Assembly: GCF_050003625.1 (NCBI RefSeq)
Contig: NC_134397.1
Location: 154,338,691 to 154,402,690 of the forward strand
Direction: 5' to 3'
DNA from: Haematobia irritans
Taxonomy: Eukaryota; Arthropoda; Insecta; Diptera; Muscidae
DNA length: 64,000 bases
Part shown: positions 32,808 through 43,652 of the stretch, piece after piece
How positions within the stretch are numbered: the stretch's first letter is position 1
How the letters are laid out: every line of letters starts with the position of its first letter
Made by a program: the position numbers and the translations under genes
The notes under the pieces: generated by a model
The model's input: the letters and a program-made list of their open reading frames with translations, nothing else
The model's database searches: none
Told to the model about the DNA's origin: nothing

Positions 32808-34461
32808 TTTAGCGTATGGCGTGCTTGTGTTTCTCAGGCGCATTCAGTAAGACAGGAACAAATTCCCTTAATGTCATGCTGCATCTATTGCCTTTAGACA
32901 TTTTGGCTAAACAGTCAGCTGCAACAACGGCTGCGCGGTTGCGAGAGCTATCGCTGTGGTCGGAAAAAAGGTACGGCCACAGTTAGGTCCTCAAAACAAT
33001 GCCAGATGTGCCTAACGTAGTGGATTACACTTTGGCGAGACCAGTTTTCGACAAAAAGTTTGAAACTCTAATTCCCAACAGTGAAGCGTGGTGCACACAG
33101 GCCCCGGAAAATAAACGATATATAGATTTCTACACTGTTGGCTCCAAATTGGATGGGCAAGTGGGTTTCGGGGTATATTCTAAAGATCTGGAACTTCGAA
33201 TAGCGAAAAGATTACCTAATCACTGTAGTGTTTTTCAGGCTGAAATATTAGCAATAAGGGAGGTAACGAATTGGCTGAGAAGTAATGTTCCAAAACATGT
33301 CAACCTGCAATAAAATTCTTGGACTCTGTGTTCCTTAATTGGACTCCGTGTTCCTTAATTCGAAAACGCAAAACTCTTAATGAGATGGCTGAGCAGCACA
33401 ATATTCACCTAATATGGATGCCTGGCCATAGGAACATACCGGGGAACTGCGAAGCGGATGAGTTAGCAAGGCTAGGGACTACCTCACATATTCCAGGGGA
33501 AATATAATCTGTTGGTATGCCTCTGGCTAACTGGCAAGCACTTACTGCATGAGAAGGCTGTTATGATCAAAGATAATAAAAGAGGAAGATGGGAGATTGG
33601 CTTGCGTCATACCAAATGTTGCATTTACCAGATTAGTTTAATACATGTTTGTAACCTTCTAGTTGTTTTTAGTTTTCATTTTTTAAATGAAAAATTTAAT
33701 TTTCTTAATGAAACAATGATAAATTTTAGGCAACAACAAAAAAAATTAAATTTTCCCCTTTATGGAAATTTATTTCGTGCTCTTAATTTCTTTTTATGTG
33801 CATTTTAATGCTATGCCAATACTTGTCGTATACGCGTTTGGTTCGAGTATTAAACTAATGTGGTAAATGGTTTGATGTGCTCAGTAGCCAATCTCCCATC
33901 TTCCTCTTTTATAATCTTTGGTTATGATGGCAAATGTTCGATGGGAGAATTGCAAAGGTTGTAACGACACCAAGCAAATATGGCCCCATTTAAACTTAAA
34001 CAGCTAGCATATCTAGTGTATGCTAGTGTTCTCAAGACGTAAGATATCACTCCTGATATCTGTTATAACGGGTCGCTGTCTGATAGACGATTTTGCAAAA
34101 ACTATTGGCGCGAAGTATACTGACTACTGTCTGAGCTGTCATGATGCGGAGGAAAAGGAATCAATTAAACACCTCTTGTGTGAGTGTCCTGCATTTTGTG
34201 TAAGGCGTAAGCATATTTTAGGGACATATAGCTTTAGATTACTGGCGGACCTGGAAAACGTTAACTTAAGCAGTTTGTTAATGTGTTTGGAGCAATCTGG
34301 TTGGTTCAACAAAAGTAAATAATAGAGAAGGTTCAGTGGTTAAGAATAGAAGTGCCCATATGTAATAGGTACTTTTAGTTAAATGTGGTATCACAATGGA
34401 CTGAATAGTCTAAGTGAGCCTGAAATTTAATCGGGCTGCCACTTTAACCTAATCTAACCTA
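32808..34461 (+). pseudogene. RNase H-bearing LINE, 5'-truncated and broken
   Basis: Reading frames begin in the C-terminal part of reverse transcriptase/linker (LACLCFSGAF-like; SLNVMLHLLPLDILAKQSAA), with a TAG after KRYGHS. Next is RNase H: FYTVGSKLDGQVGFGVYS (the usual YTDGS Asp replaced by Val), SVFQAEILAI, a deletion where the next Asp should be, a ~20-bp tandem duplication at ~33315-33360, and IHLIWMPGHRNIPGNCEADE. The ORF is then interrupted by a hAT MITE (33568-33920) and resumes with GRCLIDDFAKTIGAKYTDYC and a Cys/His motif (CLSCHDAEEKESIKHLLCEC) to a stop at ~34320. The 3' UTR ends with the tail shared with the SINE. RNase H places it among I/LOA-type clades; it is inactive. Confidence 0.88.
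33568..33920. mobile_element. 353-bp hAT-type MITE inside the LINE ORF
   Basis: Terminal inverted repeats of ~34 bp with one mismatch, starting CAAAGATAATAAAAGAGGAA; direct 8-bp flanks GTTATGAT at 33560-33567 and 33921-33928. Removing the element and one flank rejoins the LINE coding sequence in a sensible frame. Centre is AT-rich and non-coding. Confidence 0.93.
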
Positions 34462-34462
34462 T

Positions 34463-35037
34463 GGAAGCTATATCTAAATCTGAACCGATTTTAACCAAAT
34501 TCGGTGAGAATATTTATAATGTTAATTCTACTCCCTGTTCAAAATTTCACGTAAATCGGAACAAAAGATTGGTCCTTAAGGCCATAGGAGTGTAAATCGG
34601 GCGAAAGATATATATGAGAGTTATATCTGAATCTGAACCGATTTGACTGATATTTTGCAAAATTTACGAGACTCACAAAATATACGATTATACGAAATAG
34701 AAAGAAGATCGATTGATAAATACGTCATTTATGACCAGATCAGTTATAAATATGTATGACAGCTATATATAAATCTGAACCGTTTTTTTTTTTCAAAATC
34801 AATAGGGATCGTCTTTGAGTCGAATAAGGACCCTATGCCAAATTCGAAGACGATCGGACTTTGCACACAAAAATACATCAACAGACACACAGACGGATGT
34901 CGCTAAATCAACTCAGAATTTAGTTCTAAGTCGTTCGGTATACTAAAAGATGGATCTATGACTACTCCTTCTCGGCGTTACATACAAATGCACAAACTTA
35001 TTATACCCTGTACCACAGTAATGGTGAAGGGTATAAA
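34463..35037 (-). mobile_element. family C mini-me-like fragment
   Basis: Monomers (GAAGCTATATCTAAATCTGA, GGGCGAAAGATATATATGAG), core near 34890 (ACAGACACACAGACGGATGT) and head ACCCTGTACCACAGTAATGG ... GGGTATAAAA. The tail is absent; it abuts the LINE tail. Confidence 0.7.
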
Positions 35038-35132
35038 AATCGAATATTCGAATTTTGATTGGCAAAAATAATCGATTTTTGATTAAAAGTCAATAATCGA
35101 AAAGTCGAAAAATTGAGATCTCTACCGTAGAC

Positions 35133-35817
35133 TAGCTACAGTGCAAAATGGATTACACTTTTAGTCTTGCGATGGGCAACATTCCGTCAGTTGAACGTGC
35201 ACATTTTCTGTAGGCTGCACTGGTTTTTCCAATCGAACAATTAGACAGGTGATGTCAGTATATGTATTTTATATAACATAGTTTTCACAAAAAATAATTC
35301 GATTATGCACTAAAGAATTTTAAAGAATTGTGCACACAATCTTATCAAATATTAGCCCTACACTATTATAGGGTGATCACAGTTCAATTTCAAATAACCA
35401 CAAAACTAGAGTATGCATTATTAAAAAAAAAGAACAAAACACACAAATACTCCAAAAAAAAACATGGCCTGAAAATAAATAGAACGCGATATATTAAAAT
35501 CAAATATAAATTATATTATTGCCGCAGTCAGACTAAGTGGAGTCAGGTACATATTACATATCGATAAAGTGAATGAGTATTTTTTTTTTTTTGTGTTAGC
35601 CATTTAAATCAATTGAACTCAAATTGATGAGGCAATTTATTTGGAATATATGAGATTTATAAAACTGAAAGAAAAAACAGTAAAAACTATATATTCCTAA
35701 AATAAATTATTGGAAATTACTTCTGAGGAGGAAAAAGCATAATAAATATGTGTGTATGTATGTATGTCAAATTTTAAATGTATATAATTGCAGTTTTATA
35801 TTAGCGGGGAGTTTGTA
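35133..35817. other. AT-rich interval, nothing recognised
   Basis: Has poly-A and poly-T runs (35424, 35581) and a TATG repeat near 35755. Short frames are AT-driven. It continues the sequence that flanked the hAT element before insertion. Confidence 0.4.
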
Positions 35818-35819
35818 TA

Positions 35820-36072
35820 CATAGGGAAGGAATATGATCACCACAAACTTGTTTCAAGAGCAAAATTTTATTTTTAGGCGGAGAACAAGGAACATGTTTG
35901 TCCCAAAAATGTTGTCTTCTCGCCAAAAAATATACATGATTGCCCAAAACAGATAAAAAAGTTCTATGATAATAACAGGAGGGTTCCAACAAACATGTTA
36001 TATGTTCCCCGTCCAAAACTAACATTTTGCTCTTCAAACATGTTTGAGGTGATCATATTCCTTAGCTGGGTG
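35820..36072. mobile_element. 253-bp palindromic MITE, TA duplication
   Basis: Inverted arms around GGAAGGAATATGATCACC ... GGTGATCATATTCCTTAGC; right end CTGGGTG matches 7372-7623 and the left end has decayed to CATAGGGAAGG. TA at 35818-35819 and 36073-36074. Confidence 0.8.
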
Positions 36073-36108
36073 TATAGCAAATATAGCCCAACATCAATTC
36101 TATTTGTG

Positions 36109-36345
36109 TACAAATAGTAATCTCAATCAATTTTGAATTTGGCCGGTGTTTCCTTTTGGAGGGACACTGTCCATTTGTGCGATCGGGCTAATAACTTCAT
36201 ATTAAATACCCACGATTACGAACTATGCAACAACAAAGATACAAATTTGGAGCTTGACAAGGCTGAAGAAGACTACCTTTTGGGGCCTGCCAAGGGGGAC
36301 TTTAAGTTTTGGTACATCCCTGTTCCGTTTTTCGCTCTATTTTAA
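36109..36345 (+). CDS. unassigned open frame, possible exon or relic
   Basis: A ~75-codon frame, richer in GC and in charged residues than its neighbours (NTHDYELCNNKDTNLELDKA, YLLGPAKGDFKFWYIPVP). It lacks a convincing ATG, and its 3' end runs into a fragment related to the CACTGAAAA MITEs (~36350-36390). No family recognised; may be an exon relic or chance. Confidence 0.18.
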
Positions 36346-36469
36346 AGTTGAATCACTTAACTCTAAGGACCAAACGCCTTCGACTAATGCTCAAGTAAGA
36401 AAACTTCATATGAGCGAAATACGTCTTCTATGCTATGCAAATATGGTATTTGAATTTTGAAGACAGAAT

Positions 36470-37075
36470 CAGGGATGCAAAATGCAGTACTATAGTACTT
36501 TTTTCAATACTTTTTCACCCTGGTCAGTACCGTAGTACCACCGCTAAAGATTTAGTCCCTTTAGTACCACAGTTTTGAACCGATATCAGTTTATATGGTA
36601 CAAAACCCTGGACAAAATATTTTAATATTTTGAGAAAGTCTCTAACAACTAACTAAAGTTCTTTTGCAGTCCTTATAAATTTTACAAAACAGAAATTGTG
36701 GGAAGAAAATCTTGATTTTATAAAAGCCAGCGTCAAAATCACGATTTCCTTGAATCTCAAGAATATTTTGCGCTGGAAATGCATGTGATTCTAACATATA
36801 TTGCGAAGTTATCGATCAGTACTCTTTGAAAGCGGATTTAGAACTAAAAAAAATAACTAATGGCGATTTCGATTGGTAGAAAAGGTGCAACATTCTCGAA
36901 ATTGTTTGCAAAATATGAAGGGCACTGTTATGGCTTTTAGGTCCTGTATCCCTCACAATATTATGAATTAACAAATATTTTGGAATGACACTATCATTTG
37001 AGTGAAAATATAATGACGAAAAAAGTAGTGTAACACCAAGGCAACATATTTTTTGCGAAACGAAAACGCCCTAAA
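36470..37075 (+). mobile_element. hAT-like element fragment (CAGGGATGCAAAATGCAGTA end)
   Basis: Starts CAGGGATGCAAAATGCAG, the CAGGG form typical of hAT termini, then GTACTATAGTAC palindromes. It matches 46313-46703 in inverse orientation over ~390 bp. Weak coding similarity between the two (GREENLDFIKAS-like against REENVDLVKAIVNS) suggests a decayed transposon ORF. The far end is not identified. Confidence 0.55.
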
Positions 37076-37089
37076 ATTGAGAAGTTGAT

Positions 37090-38045
37090 AAACAAAATTT
37101 GATTTTATTACAATTCTAATTCGAGCTTATTGAACATGCACTCAAAAAAAAGTTTACTTGGATCCAAAGATTTTGACCTTCCCATAAGGATTTTGGTATT
37201 GATTGGGAGCCAAAGATGCGTCTTCTTTAAAATAAAGACTTTTTTGCGGACCTCCCTGGCTTTAAATCTAGAATCAATAAAATTAAAATTGGATACAGAT
37301 CTCATTCATAGAGTTTTTATTTTCTTTTTGCAATATATTTATGTACAAACAAATTCCAATTTCAAAATCCAAATTATACCAGGTACTTCAAAGAAAAAAC
37401 AGTTTTCTTAATGCTAAAAAAAAAACTTTAAACCAAAGATGCAAATCCTTAAAATAAGTCTTAGCCTATATTTGAAGCGTTTGTGTCTTATATTTAAAAA
37501 TTCAATATGTCAGTTGAATTAAAGACGATTTCTTTAAATTAAAAATGTTTTTCTTTATTTTAACGAAGATTTGCCTTACTTCAAAGGTCTACAACTTTAG
37601 CAAAGAGACGCAAAATTTCAAGATTTGTGTCCTAAATTTAATGAAAAAAAAATTTTGAAGCAAGGATTATAAACATTCTTTTAATTAAAATGTCATTGTT
37701 TTAAAGAATTTTGTCCTTAGAATTGTGTAAATTTTGAGTTCTAAAATGTAAGTTGCATAATCTTCCATATTAGGTCAATATTTTTTTCAGTGTGGAAATT
37801 AATTATGTTATTGAAAAGAAAATGCCAGATACCAATCTCACAACCCTGACTATACATATGTTTCAGTGTTGGCTAATACACATTTCCGTTGTCTTTAGTA
37901 AAATCAGGCTGAGTGAGATTATTCAATTTGGGTCTTATATGTTAATTTCATAAGAAAATTACATACGAGAATTATTCTTCCCAAATTTAACCATTTTTCG
38001 CCATCTCCTCGCCTCATCTTCTCATATTACTACAATCCCTCAATC
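37090..38045 (+). repeat. dispersed repeat interrupted by a MITE
   Basis: Matches 32150-32430 on either side of the insertion: CAATTCTAATTCGAGCTTAT before it, and CCTGACTATACATATGTTTC ... TATTACTACAATCCC after it. Confidence 0.65.
37139..37792. mobile_element. 654-bp MITE (CACTCAAAAAAAAG ends) with TG duplication
   Basis: Ends CACTCAAAAAAAAGTTTAC and rc(TATTTTTTTCAGTG). TG flanks both sides (37137-37138, 37793-37794), and the uninterrupted paralogue at ~32199-32204 (TTGGACACGAAG) supports a 2-bp duplication. Diagnostic inner block: GAGCCAAAGATGCG. Relatives at 38658, 48185 and 53843. Confidence 0.8.
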
Positions 38046-38046
38046 T

Positions 38047-39470
38047 TTTTTATACCCTCCACCATAGGATGGGGTTATATTAACTTTCCGTTCTGTTTGT
38101 AACACATCGAAATATTGCTCTAAGACCCCATAAAGTATATATATCCTGGGTCGTGGTGAAATTCAGAGTCGATCTAAGCATGTCCTTCCGTCTGTCCGCC
38201 TCTTAAAACTTGGTAAAAGTAGTATTGATGTAGGTCAGATGGTATTGCAAATGGGCCATATCGGTCCACTTTTACGTATAGCCCCTATATAAACGGACCC
38301 CAGATTTGGCTTGCGGATCCTCTCAGAGATGCATATGGTACATAGTGTTGGTATATGGTCTCTGACAACCATGCAAAAATTGGTCCACATCGGCCCATAA
38401 TTATATATAGCCCCCATATAAACCGATCCCCAGATTTGACCTCAGGAGCCTCGTAGATGAGCAAAATTCATCCGATTCGGTTGAAATTTGGTACGTGATA
38501 TTAGTATATGGTGTCTAACAAACATGCAGGAATGGGTCCATATCGGTCTATAATTATATATAGCCCCCATAGAAACCGATCCCCAGATGACCTCCGGTGC
38601 CTTTTGAAGAAGCAAAATTCATCCGATCTGTTTGAAATTTAGTACGTGGTGTTAGTACACTGAAAAAAAGCTTGTCGTGAGATCAAAGATTTCATGTCTT
38701 TAAAATACGAATACAAATTTTGCTTAGCATAGAAGACGCATTTCTCTAAAATAAAGTTATTTTCCTTCTCCAAAAGTCGATAAACTTTTCAATGAAGTCG
38801 TATTGTCCTTATAATTAAGTGATTTGACTTAAAAATGGGTATCATAACATGAAAGAAAAAATTTATAGGCTAAGGTCAACTTGACTTTAATAATTCAGAA
38901 AAATTCTTTAAATTTAATGAAATTGTCTTTAAATTTGTTGTCTTTTTGCATTTTGACTACAAAGCAAAAAATCATTCAAATATAGGACATGTTTTTCAAA
39001 ACTTTATTTTAAAGAAGTTTTTTATTTCAAACAGCATAATTTCCACTGGAAGTCGAGTCTTAATTTGGAAAATAAAGTTGCCGTTAAAGGACTTTGATAG
39101 CATATGAAGAAGAAAGCTGAGAAAGCGAAAAATTAAAACCTAAATTTAAAAGAGAATTGTGTCTTAAAAGTATCCTTACTTGTATTCTCCGCTTCTTTGG
39201 CTCGGAATCAATACCAAATTTTTTAAAGTAAAGACAAAATATTTGGAACCGAGTATGCTTTTTTTTCAGTGTATATGGTCAGTCAGTTGAAATTTGGTAT
39301 ATTGTGCTAGTATATGGCCGTTACAACCATGCTTAACTTGGTCCATATCAGTCTATAGTTATATATAGCACTCAGATAAATCGATCCCCAATCACAAAAA
39401 AAACTGTCCATATCGGTTCATAATTGTATATAGCACACATATAAAGCGCTCGCCATATTTCAATTCTGGC
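38047..39470 (+). mobile_element. family A element, 3'-truncated, split by a MITE
   Basis: Head TATACCCTCCACCATAGGAT, core with CCTTCCGTCTGTCC, monomers to 38655, resuming at 39272 (TATATGGTC) and fading by 39470. Confidence 0.78.
38658..39271. mobile_element. 614-bp MITE (CACTGAAAAAAA ends), TA duplication
   Basis: Ends CACTGAAAAAAAGC and rc(GCTTTTTTTTCAGTG); TA at 38656-38657 and 39272-39273. Excision restores GTGTTAGTATATGGTC, the exact monomer sequence. Carries the family block CTTTGGCTCGGAATCAATAC. Confidence 0.88.
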
Positions 39471-41233
39471 TATCTAGACTTACCTATATATACCTTTTTT
39501 GATTAATATATAAGATGATTTTTCACTAGAAATTATAATAACAGAAAATTTAAACAATATAATTCCTCGTTTAACTAAATTATTTCTCGGTGAGAGAAAA
39601 AAAATTAAATATATTTCTTAATATTTCAAAATTAATTTTAATATTTCATATGCCATTAGTAATTTTTTGAGAATGTCAGCCTCATTTGAAATGTATTTGA
39701 CGAACTCTTGGCCGTAGTATGTTTTTCTTGAATAAAAACCAAATTTTAGTTAAAAAACTTTTTCGCTTAAAAAATACCTCTTTTGGACTTTCTTAAAATT
39801 TTATATTCCATCCCTGTACAGAAAACGTTTCCATATTCTTATAAAGATTCGATTGCAGTCGAAGGAGGATAACATATTTTCATGAAAAAGAATACATCAC
39901 ACAAAAGAAACACTTTCGTCCTTATGGCGATGGTCAATTGGTTGGCTACTTGTATTTGTTGCATTTATTTTTCGTATTTATGCATTTGTCAAACGCACGC
40001 ATATGAGCACAGGAATAAACACACAACTACTCTCCCTGCACTAACAAATACCCAACATAAAAAAACGCATTCACCCTGCCAACATTTGGGTGATAGTTTT
40101 ATCGCCTATCGCTAAGATGTCACTATTTCGGATCGCCAGGAAGTTTTCTGGTAGTAAAATCTCAAGCACAGCAACAATAAAAACAACTATCGCGTGGGGT
40201 GTTTCCGTTTCGAAACAAATTCGACTCTAACAGCGATCAAAAATCTAAATATAGACTCCATACATCGACATAGCTAATTTTTCAATAGCACCTCTCTGAG
40301 AGTACATGTGTGTAAAAATCCACTATCAACCAACGAGCGTGGGTGGCACAGAGGGAGAGCCTCTGACTTGAAAACGAAAGGTTCCGAGTTCAATGCTCGG
40401 TGCATCCGATCATCATTTTTATTTTTTAAAAAATAACTATCGCTTTTCTAACTACTTGTAGTCACTGGTTCGATTCCCCGAGAACACTATCGCGTAGTGG
40501 GACATTTGTTCCCGAACGGGGACCCTAATTCGATAAGAAGATGATATCGCCTGCGAAAGTTTTATCTTCCGCGGCGAAACTACTTCGATACACTTTCGAT
40601 AGAAAATGTTTGCAGGGCAATGGCCTGAAAAAGTAAAGCTGACATACGAAATGAGTCTGAGTGGGTGTGTGCGTGTTTGTTGCATTTGTTTAACAAGAAT
40701 GAAATAACAACAAAAATACATTGCTGGTATACGAAAAAAGGGAAAACAAATCGGCCACAATAGCCAATGTAGGTGGCAGGCGACAGTAATACAGCTAGCA
40801 GCAATGTTCGTTCGCATGAATTTCACATTTTTATGTCCTTCAACGTTGCAGTTTGAAGTGGCAATCAGGCCAATTGATAATACACATGTTAAACGCACAC
40901 TACAACTCACATATATGGATGGCATGCCCCCACAACAACTCTCCACATCTCTCTCACTCTCAGTTGATGATGGTAAATGCAACTAAAAGAATAGATTCTT
41001 TATTCACAATTTAATTTTTTCTGCGTATTTTTTAATCAAATGCGTGTCATTGCAATGACACGAGAAAAAAAATAAAAAAATACAATTAACTTGAAAGACT
41101 GGCAGGCAAGTTTGCTGCGAACATTTCCCATTTCAAATACAAATATAATATGGGTTGTAAGATGAATTCTATATAAATATTTGTTTAACCGTATTGTGAA
41201 GAATTTAATGCCGTATTGTGAAGAATAGAAACG
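39471..41233. other. mixed interval without recognised protein genes
   Basis: AT-rich to ~39840, then more complex sequence. Overlapping frames at 39882-40115 and 40452-40982 (176 codons, minus) have no recognised domain. CTATCGCGT occurs at ~40188 and ~40489 in partly similar surroundings, hinting at a degraded repeat. A tRNA-like module lies at 40330-40412. Confidence 0.35.
40330..40412 (+). ncRNA. tRNA-like module, possible SINE head
   Basis: A-box-like TGGCACAGAGGGAGAGC (40337) and B-box-like CCGAGTTCAATGCTCGG (40382), ~50 bp apart, followed by a T-rich stretch at 40414 that could end pol III transcription. Not the same sequence as the SINE family here. A full cloverleaf is not evident by eye. 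Confidence 0.4.
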
Positions 41234-41527
41234 CAGCAAAAAAAAGAGCTTCCAAAAAAGTAGTTTGGATCCCCAATCTGTGATCCGGAAGTAGTGCAAA
41301 CTTGGATCATCTCCAATGAATTTTACACGGGCTTGTCATAGGACGGAAGTACTCCCTTTTTGGATCCTTTGCATTGCTTTAGAAGTTGTACCTGGAAGTT
41401 AATTTGAATGGAGAAATTAAAAAAGCGAAAAAAAATTTTTTCAACCAATTTCACTTTTTTTCAACCATATGTTTTATTACACATTTATTTTCCTATTATC
41501 TAATTTTTACAATTTGAAAAACTTTTT

Positions 41528-41605
41528 CACTCCGACCAAGGGTTGAACCTGGGTTTGCTGGCACCATAACAGAACGCCTTAGCACACTCAGACACAAACG
41601 CCATT
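41528..41605 (-). ncRNA. tRNA-Leu/Ser-like module in the CAGCAAA element
   Basis: Minus strand: TGTCTGAGTGTGCTAAGGCG (class II-like D-arm) and CCAGGTTCAACCC (B box matching consensus), followed by CTTGGTCGGAG. The element's other copies keep only the B-box part. A transcript is unproven. Confidence 0.45.
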
Positions 41606-41801
41606 GAACATAAAGCGTCGAAAGGTCAATTCAAATGTATGTGATATGATCGTAATACGACACCAAGGAATAAGAATCTAATTGCTTCTCGAGAAGTTCT
41701 TCATTAGTATGAACGAAAAAATAAGAAAGGCAGGTTCAAATCTCATTTTTTTATCAAATATTTTTCTAAAAAAATATTTTTTTTATGTTATGCATCGTTT
41801 T

Positions 41802-43652
41802 TATACCCTCCACCATAGGATGGGGGTATATTAACTTTTTATACCCTCCACCATAGGATGGGGGTATATTAACTTTGTCATTCCGTTTGTAACACATCGA
41901 AATATTGCTCTAAGACCCCATAAAGTATATATATTCTGGGTCGTGGTGAAATTCTGAGTCGATCTAAGCATGTCCGTCCGTCCGTCCGTCTGTCCGTCTG
42001 TCCGGCTGTCCGTCCGTCTGTGGAAATCACGCTAACTTCCGAACGAAACTAGCTATCGACTTGGAACTTGGCACAAGTAGTTGTTATTGATGTAGGTCGG
42101 ATGGTATTGAAAATGGGCCATATCGGCCCACGTTTACGTATAGCCCCCATATAAACCGATCCCCAAATTTGGCTTGCGGAGCCTTCCGGAGCAGCAAAAT
42201 TCATCCGATCCGGTTGAAATTTGGTACGTGGTCTAAGTATACGGTCTCTAACAACCATGCCAAAATTGGTCCATATCGGTCCATAATTATATATAGCCCC
42301 CATATAAACCGATCCCCAGATTTGACCTCCGGAGCCTCTTGGAGGGGCAAAATTCATCCGATCCGGTTGAAATTTGGTACTTGATGTTAGTATACGGTCT
42401 CTAACAACCATGCAAAAATTGGTCCATATCGGTCCATAAATATATAGCTCCCATACAAACCGATCCCCAGATTTGACCTCCGGAGCCTCTTGGAGGAGCA
42501 AACTTCATCCTACCCGATTGAAATTTGGTACGTGGTGTTAGTATATGGTCTCTAACAACCATGCAAAAACTGGTCCATATCGGTCCATAATTATATATAG
42601 CTCCCATATAAACCGATCCCCAGATTTGACCTCCGGAGCCTCTTGGAGGGGTAAAATTCATCCGATCCGTTTGAAATTGGGTACCTGATGTTAGTATACG
42701 GTATCTAACAAGCATGCAAAAATTGGTCCATATCGGTCCATAATTATATATAGCTCCCATATAAACCGATCCCCAGATTTGAACTCTGGAGCCTCTTGGA
42801 TGAGCAAAATTCATCCGATCCAATTGAAATTTAGTACGTGGTGTTAGTATATGGTCTCTAACAACCATGCAAAAATTGGTCCATATCGGTCCATAATTAT
42901 ATATAGCTCCCATATAAACCGATCCCCAGATTTGACCTCCGGAGCCTCTTGGAGGAGCAAAAGTCATCCGATGCGGTTGAAATTTGGTACATTTCGTTAG
43001 TATATGGCCTCTAACAGCCATGTAAAAATTGTCAAATTTTATTACTATAGAAAGTTTTGTCAAAATTTCATTTCTATAGAAAGTTTTGTAAAAAGTTTAT
43101 TTCTATAGCAATGTTTGTCAACATTTTATTTCCATAGAAAATTTTGTCAAAATTTTATTTCTATAGAAAATTTTGTAAAAAATTTATTTCTATAGATAAT
43201 TTTGTCAACATTTTATTTCTATAGAACATTTTGTCAACATTTTATTTCTATAGAACATTTTGTCAACATTTTATTTCTATAGAAAATTTTGTCAACATTT
43301 TATTTTTATAGAAAATTTTGTCAAAATTTTATTGCTATAGAAAATTTTGTCAATATTTTACTTCCATAGAAAATTTTGTCAACATTTTATTTCTATAGAA
43401 AATTTTGTCAAACTGAATTATATACGTATTTAATCGGCCTTTTTTTTTGTTTAATATATACCCCTTATGGACTAACTTACAATTTAGAAGACAGTGTTAA
43501 AAAGTTTTACGATACCTTGCCATCGGCAAGTGTTATCGCAACCCAAGTAATTCGATTGTGGATGACAGCCTTTAGTAGAAGTTCCTACGCAATCCATGGT
43601 GGAGGGTACATAAGATTCGGCCTGGCCGAACTTACGGCCGTATATACTTGTT
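41802..43652 (+). mobile_element. complete family A element with duplicated head
   Basis: The 38-bp head (TATACCCTCCACC ... GGGGGTATATTAAC) occurs twice in tandem (41802 and 41840). Then core, long (GTCC/GTCT)n at 41970-42020, five monomers spaced 151-153 bp, ~14 satellite units (43040-43410), the internal tail, palindromes TTCGGCCTGGCCGAA (43616-43630) and TACGGCCGTA (43633-43642), and the end TATACTTGTT. The paralogous sequence at ~49230-49290 (complement) shows the uninterrupted site. Confidence 0.9.

Larger units (their letters stand above)
32583..35124. mobile_element. hAT-like element with 8-bp target duplication, hosting a LINE and a C element
   Basis: Ends TAGGGATCT and rc(AGATCTCTA), bordered by the direct repeat CCGTAGAC (32575-32582 and 35125-35132); 8 bp is the hAT-superfamily signature. 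Its own sequence (32583-32800, 35038-35124) is rich in ATCGAT and TTCGAA near both ends and non-coding, ~300 bp in total, so it was a MITE before the LINE (32808-34461) and a C fragment (34463-35037) landed in it. Confidence 0.82.

Noticed and set aside
32808..34461. Host RNase H gene
   Set aside because: The Cys/His C-terminal motif, reverse-transcriptase linker, internal stop and mobile-element tail identify it as a LINE remnant.
40452..40982. 176-codon minus-strand frame
   Set aside because: Composition is not protein-like beyond chance, no domain or splice context, and an overlapping frame exists on the same strand. Kept only as a remark on the interval.
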